This document shows, one piece after another, positions 34,741 to 46,709 of a stretch of DNA of 64,000 bases (within the stretch, counting starts at the first letter, position 1; every line of letters starts with the position of its first letter). The DNA is from Archilochus colubris (taxonomy: Eukaryota > Chordata > Aves > Apodiformes > Trochilidae), in contig CM041084.1 in the NCBI GenBank assembly GCA_023079485.1, forward strand, positions 11,468,609-11,532,608, in the 5' to 3' direction. The notes under the pieces are model-generated. The model saw only the letters and a program-made list of their open reading frames with translations, was not told the DNA's origin and did no database searches. The position numbers were made by a program, and so were the translations under genes.

Positions 34741-35950
34741 CCTCCTGAAGACTTCGCTGTCACTGTTCAAGGTTGTGTTCTCACACCCACTCTATTCACA
34801 ATCTTCTTCAGCACGATGTTCCAAAGGGCCATGGCAGACCTCAATGAAGAAAATGGCATTTACATCTGATATGGTACTGATGGGAGACTATTCAGCTGAA
34901 GGCGATTGAAGGCTCACACCAAGATCCTAAATCATCATGTCCCAGAGTTGCTTTTTGCTGATGGTGCCGCCCTCGTTGCTCACACAGAAGCAGCTCTGCA
35001 GAACATAACATCCTGCTTTGCAGAGGCTGCAGATATTTATGGGTTAGTAGACAACTTGAAGAAGATAGAAGTTCTCTACCAGCCTGCACCACAGGAAGAC
35101 TTCCATCATCCCCACATCACCATAGGCGAATCAGAGCTTAAGACAGTCCAGCAGTTCAGCTATCCGTGATGCATTATTTCCTTGGACACCAAGATCGACA
35201 AAGAGACAACAGAGTAGCAAAGACACAGAGAGCATTCAGAAGACTTCATAAAAGAGTCTGGAGCAATAATTACCTGAAGAAAAGTACAAAGACTAGTGTC
35301 TACAGAGCCATTCTACTGTCTGCTCTTTTATATGGGTCTGAATCGTGGGTCATCTACCACCATCACCTGCGACTCCTTGAATGCTTCCACCAGTGCTGCC
35401 TCTGTACAATCTTAAACATCCATTGGACTGACTGTGTTACCAATGTCCCTGTCCTTGAAAAGGCAGGGGTCACCAGTGTTGAGGCTATGATACTGAGGAC
35501 ACAGCTGTGCTGGGCAGGGCACGTCTCCAGGATGGAGGGTCACCACCTACCTAAGGTTGTGCTCTATGGTGAACTTGCCACCAGTTGCCGTAACAGAGGA
35601 GCCCCAGAGAGGAGACACAAGAACTCCCTGAAACAATCCCTCAGCTTTGGACATATTGACTGCCATCAGTGCTCCACTGTGGCCTCCAGTCGGGAGACTT
35701 GGAGACACCATCCATAACACTGCTGCCTCCTCTGAGAACACACATGGAATCACTCTCAAGGAGAACAGACAGCACAGAAAGCATCGTGCCTTAGTTGTCC
35801 CCTCACAGGAGACTTTCTGTTGTGCCTTTTGCAACCACACTGCCTGTCCCGCATTGGCCTTATCAGCCACCAGCACACTTGCAGCAAGTGTGGGGAGAGC
35901 CCTTCTGAAATCTTTGTTCGTGAAGCCAAGCCATGAGTGAGAGTGAGTCT
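34741..35950 (+). pseudogene. RTE-like non-LTR retrotransposon RT remnant (not CR1)
   Basis: A reverse transcriptase C-terminal half in plus orientation, broken by stops and frameshifts. From 34747 the frame reads EDFAVTVQGCVLTPTLF (RT motif B region), has TGA stops near 34864 and 34903 at former Arg codons, then ELLFADGAALVAHTEA, where the second catalytic Asp of the FADD box is Gly. KTVQQFSYP is followed by TGA at 35167 and a frameshift near 35200. The frame 35166-35717 then gives RAFRRLHKRVWSNNYL, LLYGSESWVIY, LRLLECFHQCCLCTILNIHW, TQLCWAGHVSRMEGHHLPKV and VLYGELATSCRNRGAPERR, the thumb/C-terminal region typical of RTE-group LINEs. A frame switch between about 35650 and 35720 leads to KHRALVVPSQETFCCAFCNH, and one missing base hides a C-terminal zinc-finger end (RIGLISHQHTCSKC). 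It is inactive. The clade name is by resemblance only; AviRTE or another RTE-like family is possible. Confidence 0.85.
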
Positions 35951-37655
35951 ATTTAAATTAGTAGTAAATTAAGAATAAAGATTTCCCCAGTATTTTACAG
36001 GTTAAGAGAACAATTCTAATCAGTGAGTAACATTTAAGACAAAACTTTTATTTCGCAATGAATAATAGTGAAAGTTTTCCTGCTAATAGTTTCTCTGCTG
36101 ACATTATTGTGAATCAGAACATTTGATTGGTTTTGAGTGTGAAAACACTTGGATGACACATCTCATTTTCTTTTCTGTAATTACCTAATTTAAAATTAGA
36201 GCAGTAGATTAATTGCCCCTTTAATGACAGGTGCTTGCCTAGACAAAGCTAAGATCAGGGTTAAAAGTGTGCCAGGTAATTTAGGTAGCCAGCAAACCAT
36301 GAATTTCACACTGGCAATACTACAGGCATTAATCCCTGACATTTTCCTTTTTCTTTCATGCAGTTAAATAAACAATTATCTGACTTTAATTCAATAAATT
36401 CCCCCATACCCCCCAAAAAAAGGGTTTTGTTAGCTTTATTTGCTAAGTTCAAGCACATGCTTGGTTTTGAGTTTCTCTTCCCTATCCCACCCCCTTCCTC
36501 AGTACCATCCCATCCCCTGTTTTGTATTTTTTAAAAATCAATATAATTCAACATGATGTAGTGTGTTACATACCCCACAGGGACCTGTGTGACTGGAGTG
36601 CCTTTGGTAAGAAGGTACTTTCAAGCTAAAGACAGAAAAGGGATAAGGAACCTTAAGCATCGATGTTTGGGTTGCTCCGTGACAATTGGTGGGGCAGTAA
36701 CATACCCTGATATATCCAGTGTTGTATCAATGAAACAATTTTGTCCTTGTCAGTTCAAAAATATTTTCCTTAGAGCCAGCTGAGTACAAAAAAAGCTCAT
36801 TGCTGGCTTGAAAATTCAGGAGGCAAAATTGAGGGATGCCAATGCTTGGTTTTAGTGTCAGGTGGGTGATTGAGAAATGCATAGGAATTTCTTTGTATAT
36901 CTCCAACAAATAATCATTGTGGAATCAGGCTGTGAACAAAGCAAGCTTTTATCCTCAACAAAATCATTATTAGATACAAGTGCAGAATAAATTTCTCAGA
37001 AAATCTTTCTCCCTCATACACCTGCTATGTGTTCTTCATTAGCAGTACATTTGGACTTGCTCCATGCCCACTTCATGAAAGACAATTGTGATAATGCTCA
37101 GTGTGTCAATGGGAATGGCAGTGCTGTCATTGTTTTCAGTACACAAGTATACAACTTAGATGCCCATGCTACCTTCAAGCACAGCAGCTGGTGTCTAGGT
37201 TTTACCTTCTCATTCTCGTTTGTGTTCTAAATGTGGAGCAGAGGAGCAGAGAACTCCTTCTTGAGGGTCTTGTTTCCTTCTCTCAAAAGAAAGGTAGAGA
37301 GGAGTCAGGAGGACAAGATCACATTTCTTCTATTGTATAAAAGTGATGCACATCATAACTAAACTTGGGGACAAGAACTGTCCCTACAGGTCCCAGCTAT
37401 GTGTTCCTTTGGCCAGAGCTGTGTAGGACACAAGATGCACCTTCAGAGCATGTACAGCTCTGAAAAGAAGAAGTGGTATGTGCCTACAGAACAGAAGATG
37501 CCCTAAAGTGATCAACTTCAACTGCAGAGTAATTAGCTAGGTAAATAAAATTGTCTCTCTGTAAATAAATGATTCTAGCTTATGAGCCCTACAGGCTCAC
37601 ATTTTGTTTCAGTTGTTTTCCAAAATCTCTGAAAAGCAAGGTTATAGTATATTTT
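35951..37655. other. Unique non-coding stretch, candidate conserved element
   Basis: No repeat family or gene is recognised. The interval 36180-36400 combines several TAATT/ATTTAATG homeodomain-type cores with a TGACAGGTG word (PBX/MEIS-plus E-box-like) and low simplicity, a composition often seen in conserved non-coding elements. The frames at 36589-36783 and 37027-37340 show no known motif. Confidence 0.4.
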
Positions 37656-37672
37656 GTATATATATATATATC
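37656..37672. repeat. (TA)n microsatellite
   Basis: Short pure TA run following TTTTG. Confidence 0.85.
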
Positions 37673-37787
37673 ATAATATGTGCTCCTGGAACAAAGACAC
37701 TATGAATGTCAATAACACAAGCTGAGTTAAAATGCTAATTTTAGAGAATATGTTTCTAATGTTTGAGCCTGTGAAGGTGTCATGCAG

Positions 37788-37836
37788 GATGGGAGAGGAG
37801 GGGAGAGGAGAGGAGAGGAGAGGAGAGAGAAAGGAG
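37788..37836 (+). repeat. (GGAGA)n purine microsatellite
   Basis: GGGAGAGGAGGGGAGAGGAG followed by several AGGAG units: about nine pentamers on a purine-only strand, with potential for triplex (H-DNA) formation. Confidence 0.9.
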
Positions 37837-37839
37837 AAC

Positions 37840-40800
37840 AGATTCACAAAAGAGGGAAAGACAAAACCACACTTTGCTTGTGCTAGTTATGTTTCTTTAC
37901 TGTTTTTGTCAGAACACTAAGAACACTCTATCTGCAAGTACAGTTATTTGCCAGGTATGCTCAATGAGGATTACTTGTGAAGCTGGTGTGTTGTTGAGTG
38001 GTTGGTTCTTCAGGTCTTCTACATGTCATAGAGTAGGGCATCATAGCTTCTATTCTTTATTTTTCAGGATGTCTGTGAGTTCATTTTTTTTAGCAGAATG
38101 TACATAAGAGAAATTATAGAATTTTTGGAACACTTAATCAATAAACCTACTGTTTTCTTAATTCAAATAAGGGACCAGAGAAGAGTAAGAAAATAATTTG
38201 TGTGGTTAATCATATGTACTGTTTCTTTGGTTTAGCTTTGTAGTATTTGTTTTGGCTCACGGGTTTGATAAATTAGACTCTAATTTCATGGTTGTGATAA
38301 GACATGAGTTTCACTGTTTGGATTCCTTTCGTGAATGTGTTTACCTAACACAATCATGCTTTTTCTAATGTTTTTGAGAGATGACACTGGTGAGATAAAT
38401 AATGTATGTGTTCAAATAATGCTTATTCATCAGACATTTGTGTTCATTAAAACTTAGTCTTCCACACCTCAATCTATGATAACAAAAGATGTCATCAATT
38501 TAGATTCTTTTTCAATTAAGCAAAGAGGGTTGGAAAAGTAAAGCTGATATAATTTCATTCATTTAACATCACTATTCTCTTGCAGTACCACCCAAGGAAA
38601 TGCAAATGTTCCTACCTTTCTCTGCCTTGATTATTTAAGTTCTCTTCCTTTCTTCATTTCTTTCTTGAAGAATAGATGAATTTTATTCTTGGGAATAAGT
38701 TACTTGGTTGTTAGAATTTATTTCTAATGTTAGATTTTAAAGTTCATTGTCTGATCTTCTAAAAGGAATGCTGGAAAGACTGATGAAAAGACCAAAATAT
38801 GGGACTTAAAGGTATGCAAAGACCTTATGATGTTCCTCTTCAGTGCCACTTGTCATCATCCCATCTCTGAAAGAACAACTGGTCTCATTTGCAAGAAAAG
38901 TGAAGTCTGACAACATGCTCTTTGCTTTTATGTATGCTTTCACATGTTTGTTCTTTTAACAGTATCTTTGCTGTAAAAGAGAATATTTTTAGAAAAGAAT
39001 ATAGAAGGAAAGCATGCCATTCACATTTCTGCTGCACACTAGAGGAACAACAAGATTGTTTGCAGAGCTAATTTTTGGTCTGTTGTATAAGCTTTAAGTG
39101 AATCTTCTTAAGCAACACAGTAAATTGTAATGGGGCTTGGGAATGTAAAAATAATCTTTAGAATTCAATACTACTGATTTCTTTCATGACTTCATTGCAT
39201 CCACGCACCACTGACTGCAGCTTTCATAGAAAAGGAAGGACACAAAGACACATTTCTGTGCTTTCTGAACTGCTAAAAGCTCTTGGATGTCTCTAGTTAT
39301 GAATTTGCTGTGCTTTCAGAATAAAAATTCAGATATGAAACATAGAAAATAATTAATGAAACTCATATGCATTGAAAAGGATTAAATAGTAACTGTACTA
39401 GAATTTATATTAAAGGTCCTGAAGTTATTTTTTAACTTCAGGAAGAGGTTCCTGGATTACACATAACTTACCCATACATATTTCATCCCATTCTAACCCC
39501 AAATATGTTTAAGAATTTGTTTTGAAAGTGTCCTTGAGGACTAATGAAAATCAATAGATGACTATGTTAAAATTACTGTTGTGGTTATACTGCCCTTTCA
39601 TCTATATTGTTATGAATTGCTACATTTTGAATGATACAAAACTGTAATCTCTTTGTATCCCAGACAGTTTTGGTTTGTTTTTTTTTTTTGGAAGTCTTGA
39701 ACCCCAGTTTGTGGTTTGTTAAAGCTAATGTCATACTACTTATTAGTTAAAAGAATAACATAATCCTTTTAAGAACAAAGTATGTAAGAAATTACTGCAG
39801 TTTGAATTTTGCAACTGTTTTCATGGAACTGGCAAAATAATATAAAATAATTTATAACAACACAATTTGTTTTCCTACTGCTTCAAAGCATTGTCTAGTC
39901 TAGAAGTGAGGAAGAGAATCAAGCTTTTATATATTTCAAGCATAGCTTTTATTGTGTTGATAATCACTGAATCTCCATAAAGTCCATATTCCTTTGGCAT
40001 ATTAAATGCAGTCTAAAGGTATATGTGGTGATAATGCCAAATAATTTTTCCAGAAACAGTTCCCAAACTGTGCATCCCTAGGTTCTTGCAAATGACATTC
40101 TGTAATGAGCTGTAGGTACTTTTTGATTAGCACAGGGTTGAACATTCGTGTGTTTATCTTTTTTTTTGTGCACCAGTGTGACATCTCTGCTGATTACCCA
40201 CATTATGGTTAATTTGCACCTGATAATCAGTCCCAGCTTCTTAATAAACTTCTCATTAAGTGAGTGGAGCTGTCACTTTACCTCCATGTTAGTCTTCCTA
40301 AGTATAATCTGTGACCATTATGCAAAGGAAAGGACTGCTGGACGTCACACGTGTCATTTGCAATCATATACAAAACCTTCAAAAGGAGCTTGTTAAATAA
40401 ATGGCCTTCATAATTCATTACTGTAAAATAGAAAGGTATAACGAATCACCTCATTACCAATGTGTTGCCACATTTGGCTTTTTTTGAAGAGGCATGCTCA
40501 GCCAGTACGGTATTTAAAAGATCATTACAAAATAGTTTCAGGGAACTCCCTGAATGTCTTGCTCTTTGCTTGTGACACAGTTAATAATGAAAAAGCTTAT
40601 TAGTACAGAGGCTCAAATTAAGTCACCTGAAAGACACTTGAATGTTTATTCTGAAAGTGTTAGCTTCAGGAATACGTGATGCAAATAAGTTTTGATGGTA
40701 ACATTGCATTAACTGAGCCAAAGTAAATTTCCAAATTAACATTTTGAATTGATAGTAAAAATTAAGTTATTCAGAACAATTTGCAGACAAATAAATTGTA

Positions 40801-43800
40801 GTTGTGTTAACTCATGCTATAATAAAACATGTATAGATCACTGCCACAGTTTACAGAAAGTGCAGTACCAGTCAGTTTATAGTAGCCTGACAATATTTTT
40901 TGTATTGTCAATAAAAAAAAACAAAGCAAAACTCTTTGCTATATCATTTTCCTGAATGCAATCCTTCAGTTCAGCCTTCTGAACAACTATGTGACTACAT
41001 GGTTTCTGTAACCCTGTCTCAGGCTCTACCAGTTTTGAGAACTTTGCCAGTTTTTCATGAGGAAAAGATTAGACCATGAGTGTTGGAGTGAATTCAAAGT
41101 TAAGATGCATTACTTTGAAGGATTTTTTTTCCTAGATGAGTTCCAGCTTGATAGGGGACAACACAAGTAACAATTATTGCAGAGTAGGGCTCTTGAAAGA
41201 TAATTAAAATGAGTTCAAGAAGACAAATTAACCATAAATAATCAAAACCCCTATTTCTTCTTGAAGGGAACCCTTATTAAGTGCTTATATTGTTTAAATT
41301 CTATACAGTCATAAACCCTCAATAACAGTGTCCCATTATTATTTTCTTCTAAAGAAATATTACTGTAGAGTTACTTCTGAAATACACATTCATGCTGTTT
41401 ACTCATTATCTTACTTCCTATCATGATTTTTTAAATGGTTTATAAAAAAAAAAAAAGAAAAAATTATTAAAAAATTTTAATTGAATTGAACTGAACTGAA
41501 ATAAAATAGAAAAAAGGCAAAATAGTAGTCAGTATTTATAGTTAACTAATTAGAAGTTACTGCTTTTAGGGTTTATGTTGACTTTAGAGGAATGGTCATA
41601 ATGGACATGAGTTGGAAATACAGATTCATAAGTGGGGACAAAAGGTGTGAGGTGATGAGGTTTTTCAGGACCTATAAAATACTCAACACGGAAGTGCATT
41701 TCAACAGCTCTTATCTCAACTATTTTCAGGTGTAGGGACACATTAATTTTTACTATGGTATCTGAGGAACAGCACAGCTTTCTTTTAAGACTGTTTTTAG
41801 TAGTTATTCCTGTTATACCATTATGTTGCTGTGCACTGGCCATTACAGGTCTGCTTTATTGTGCTTTTTTAGTTTTGTTTTATTTTCTGTGCTTTTAGGA
41901 CTCTATCACCACGTGCACACACAAATGAAAACAGACTAAGAAGTGATTGGAAAATATATGATCTGCTCTTTCTTTTTACTCTGTAAATTAAAATGTTGAA
42001 CTTGGGGACAGGACTCTTGTCTAGTCCCATATGTTCTTTGATTGTGACTATAAAATAAGCTAGTCATTTCCAGAAAACATTTGCTTTTCATTAAGAAACA
42101 ATTTCAAAGATTTGATTGTCTATGAGTGTGTTGCAAATATATTTTGACTGGATTAAATTTTTAGTTACACACCATCATCAAATTCTTGTCACATTTCAGC
42201 TTTATTGATTTGAAACAGAAGTGGATTTTTATATCATTTATTCTGTGCTACATATTGTGTAATTATTCAGATGCTTCATTTTCATTTGTGCTTTCCTATT
42301 TGTTTTAAATGTTATTACTTGCTTCAATGGTTTTTCATTTTAGTGAATACACTGATAAATATTTCTATCAATTGCAGATATGATTTTTGCATAAGTAACT
42401 GAAATCCTACTACCTCGGTTTAGTACAAGATTAGACACCAGAGGAACTTGTAGAAGCAACTAGAGAGCCTATGCATACATCTGATTATTGAGTTATTAAA
42501 AAATGCTCTTAAGAGATTGCTTGAGCTAAAACAGCTCCAACATTAATGCTGTTAGTTTCACTGGCAGATCTGCAGATTTCCTCACTGTGGACAAAGTGCT
42601 ATCCCAGTCACTCCAGGTTGTGTATAAGATTCACTGAGAATGAGTCCCAAGATGCAGTTTTGGTTTTATTCTCCCTGAGCAGGGATGAGCACATCTCTGT
42701 GTAGGAGGCCCGGGCTGGGCCCAGTGGGCTGGGCAAGGCAACTCCCTCACCACAGAGGAAAGGTTGTGCCCCAGGCTGCTGAGTTGCAATGAAATATAAC
42801 CCTCTCTGAGCTACTAAAACCTCTGGATAACTTGCCACATTTCATGCCTGTTTTCTTATTAAAAACTGACATTTAAATAAGGAATGCAACCTCATTCCAT
42901 GAGCAGCCATTTTTAAAATCAATAGGAATATTTTAGTGTCAGTCGAAGACTCAGTCTTCCAACCACAGCTATGTACTCCCTTCTGAATTAAGGTACAGAG
43001 AAGAGATGAATGAAAAATTGTGGGTGAATCTTTTTGTTATTATTTTTGCTCTCAGTTTTTCCATTGAACTGCAATGAAAACTTTTTGATTGCTACTTTAT
43101 TCCTTACTTCTGTTTTTGGATGCTTAAACAGGTGGCAGAAAAAGCAGTGGGGAAAAAAAATACAACCTTATGATTGATAAGGTAAATATTACTGAAAAAA
43201 TATTTTTATGAGTGAAAAAATTATTCTAAATATGAAGTTGAAAATTACTAACTTAAATTTTCCCCTATGGTTTTCACGTAGGAACAGAAAAAGCTTTCAG
43301 AATGGCTCTAGTTGAAGGTACTTGTAGAAGGAACACAAGGGTCACTATGTCCCATCATACACAGGCTTTACTCACATAACAACTGAGTGACTGCTGCAGT
43401 CAGTGCACCTTTTAATGGCCACAAAAGCAGGAACAGGAAGAATGTCTTTGTTACTGAGGTCCCTACAGCCTAACAAAGCTCAGTGTACAAGGACTATGTG
43501 ATAGATGATAGCCTCACAACTCATTGCAGGAAATCACCCAGGTACTGACTGAACAGTGTCTGATTGAACCATCATACAGCAGTTGTTGCTGCACTTCAGA
43601 ATGGTGACACAGCAGGATGTTTGTGCAGACTTTAATGCATATGATCTGTAAGAATTCCCTGGAAGCATCAGCATGATGCATGAGCTTCTCTTATGGATTG
43701 GACCTCTTTAATATCACGCTTTAGCATATTCTACATCTGACATCATCCGTTATGTTTTTATATATTATATATCACATAGTAATCCAGAAACAAAGTCTAA

Positions 43801-46585
43801 ATCCTTAGCTTCTGCATAGAGGAATTATTTCTAACTCAATTGCAAGCATTAGAGTGTAATCATTAGTATCTGTAAGATCATTAGTCTTCCCAAAAGGAAA
43901 TCTTCACAGCCAGCAAGAACAGTTTTCTGAACATTGCTTGGTAACATTTTTCATTTCCTTTGCATATTTTAATGTAATCAGTACAACTTACATCTGTGTA
44001 GCAATCAAATTACAAAGTCAACATAATCTAATGAAATGCTGAAGAGCCAAATAATCAAATTCAGATTAATATTAATTGCTGTAGTCTCTGCACCTGGATT
44101 TTAAAACAAAAACAAAAACAAGAAAACCACTACATAGAACTTCCTCTCTTTAACTGTAATGTTTTAAGTAGAATAACCCAAAACAACCCAAGCCTAAGCA
44201 AAATCAAAAACCAGAAACCCTCCTTCCAAGAAACCAAACTCAAAATTTCAGATGATCCATGTTCTCCTTCTCTAAGGAAGGAAATTGTTAATATACAGCT
44301 AATAATTTAGATATACATTTCTCAGACATCCCATTGAAAAAAAATATTTTTATTTTCTTTTTTAACTAATTTTCCAGCTCAAAGTTGGAAATATTACTAT
44401 TTCACACAGGCACAGATTACTGCAGAACATTTGGTGTTATAATTCTGGAACAAGATTAGGATTAACATGTCCATTACTGAAGTGGATCTCACTGCCAAGC
44501 GAATTCTGATATTCACTTGTTCATGCAACAAACAATGAATGCAAAAAAGCCAGTGAACAAAAGACAAATTACTATTTCCAGTTCTCCTCCCCAGAGGTAC
44601 CTTTACCCCTCCATTCGAAAGCAGCTGCACACACAATTAATTCAATAATTGTCATAACTAGGAAGATCTCCATTACAGAGAGAAGTGAACACTTGAGGAT
44701 GGGGACAGAAACTTACTGATGCAGATTTATTAGCTACAAAAGGAGAAAATTACTACTCTGTTAGCAACTTGAGCATTTTTAGTTTTTTGTCATTGTTCAT
44801 GCATCGTCTTTGGTTACATCACTTGCCATATGATGTGTGTGTAGTTACACACAGGCTTTCAGTGGGAGTTTCACAGCAATGTGGTGAAACCGATAATGAA
44901 AAGAAATATAGTTTGCTTGGACTACAATCTCTGTACTGGTTCCTGTAGGCTTTTTAGCTTAAGTACAAACTGTCTTCTTTCTCCCACTTTGACTTTCCTG
45001 CCCTTCACCCAAAGGAAAGAAATAAAAAAATACTTGTTTTGTATATTGTGCTAAAACAGCTTACTTCCTAAGGCAGATGGAACTTTAATAACAAGTCCAA
45101 ATTTAAAAGTGGCCAATGCTGATGATGAGTGTATTTTTCACTGTTAAATTCTTACAGAAGAAGGACACAGCATACGTATTTAAAGCATAATTGGTTGGGA
45201 AATGCTGCTTAGCCAGACAGAAACGTGAGACTTCAGGACAGGACTTTTCTTTAGCAATAGCTTCCACTAGTCACTTAAGGCTGCCATTGAACTAAAAGAA
45301 ATGGCTACATGCATAATTACATCCTCTCTCAGTTAATTACCATTGCAATTTAGCCAAGATGGTAACCAGTAATTAGGAAGTTATTAATTACTAAACTTGT
45401 GACCAGTGAGGTCTCACAAACAGTTCTAAATTTGAGTAGTTTAGGTTTTAGCATCTTAGTCACAAAGAAATAGTAAAAATTGACTGAAATAGGCATGGAT
45501 AACACCAGTGAGCTTCATAACAATAACTTGTAATTGTTAAAGCACAAAATTAGTTTGTAGAGTTAATCTCCACATCAGTCAGAAATGTCAATGGTAAAGT
45601 GGTACAGCAGATCTGTTTGCTTCCTTGTCATTACAGATTAACTTCCTCAATTACAGACAAAACATACAATGCAAGAGAAGTACAAATTTGTAGTGGCTCT
45701 TTCTTTCCACAGAATGATTTTAAAAGGGTGGAGAAAGCTTTGTGATCAAAGCAGAAGGATTTGATGTTGTGTTTTCAATGGAAAGACTTGCCTCTTGACC
45801 TTGCCACTTAGGTTTGAGTGGTCTATTCAGTATCAGAGAGAAACAAGAGTTTATGCCTATAAAAGCCTATAAAAACCGGAAGCAAACAAAACATAATTGG
45901 TTCTCAGGGCAAATCCAAACTTACTTTCAGTGGGCAACACTTTTGTTGCCAGGCAGTACAACACTTCCTAGGACACAGAGTTCCTTTCTCTTTGTGCTTG
46001 TGGACCTTCCGTATCACATCTGCCCTTTCACAGAGTATGGGAGTTCACCATTCCTCCTGTTGAAGTGTTGCAGTTCTATGATAATTTTCCTCTTTACAGA
46101 AAACGGAGTGCAAAGAATAAGAGTTTTGGGTTCTGATCTATGCTAAAAAAATCTATGAATGCATCTTTGCATTAGTGTGCATTCGTGATGTGAGAAAGGC
46201 CTTATGTAATGATACAGAGGACCTGGAAATAGTATATAAAATTAAGATTATTCACAAGGTATGAGCCTAATGTCAAGTAATACGTGCAACCCGAAGGCAG
46301 AAACAGCTACCTACAAAGTTTATCAGCTTCAGGATTAAGTTGATGTTCCATCTAGACTCTCAGAATCATGGCTATGGAATTTAGCACCCAAGATTTCCCA
46401 CAGATAGCAGGCCTTTGTAGACCACTGCATTGTTAGAACTGTCATAATACCAGCATTTACACAAAAGAACAAGAGATCAGTGGCACTCTACTCAAACATC
46501 TGCAGTAGGGCCTGCAAGACTCTGGGCAGTCATGAAATTAGATAGACAGCAGTAAGTAAAACCTTATACAAAATTGCACTTACAG
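37840..46585. other. Long unique non-coding stretch
   Basis: About 8.7 kb without a recognised LINE or gene. Points of note: 40170-40340 and 45290-45420 are rich in TAATTA/ATTAAT-type sites with non-repetitive sequence; 42690-42790 is an isolated GC-rich patch (GGCCCGGGCTGGGCCC) with no assignable family; 39679-39690 is a T run. Open frames up to 110 codons (45814-46146, plus) carry no recognised domain. Confidence 0.45.
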
Positions 46586-46706
46586 ATTTTTTTACTCTTA
46601 TTGTTTTTATTATTACTACTTATTTTTTAAATTTAATTATTATTACTCTTATTATTTTTATTACTCTTAACATTGTTGTTATTATTGCAAATTATTACTA
46701 CATCTT
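46586..46706 (+). repeat. (TTA/TTAT)n-rich degenerate repeat
   Basis: Degenerate array of TTATTA, TTACTC and TTTTTATTA units over about 120 bp. Confidence 0.75.
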
Positions 46707-46709
46707 AAA

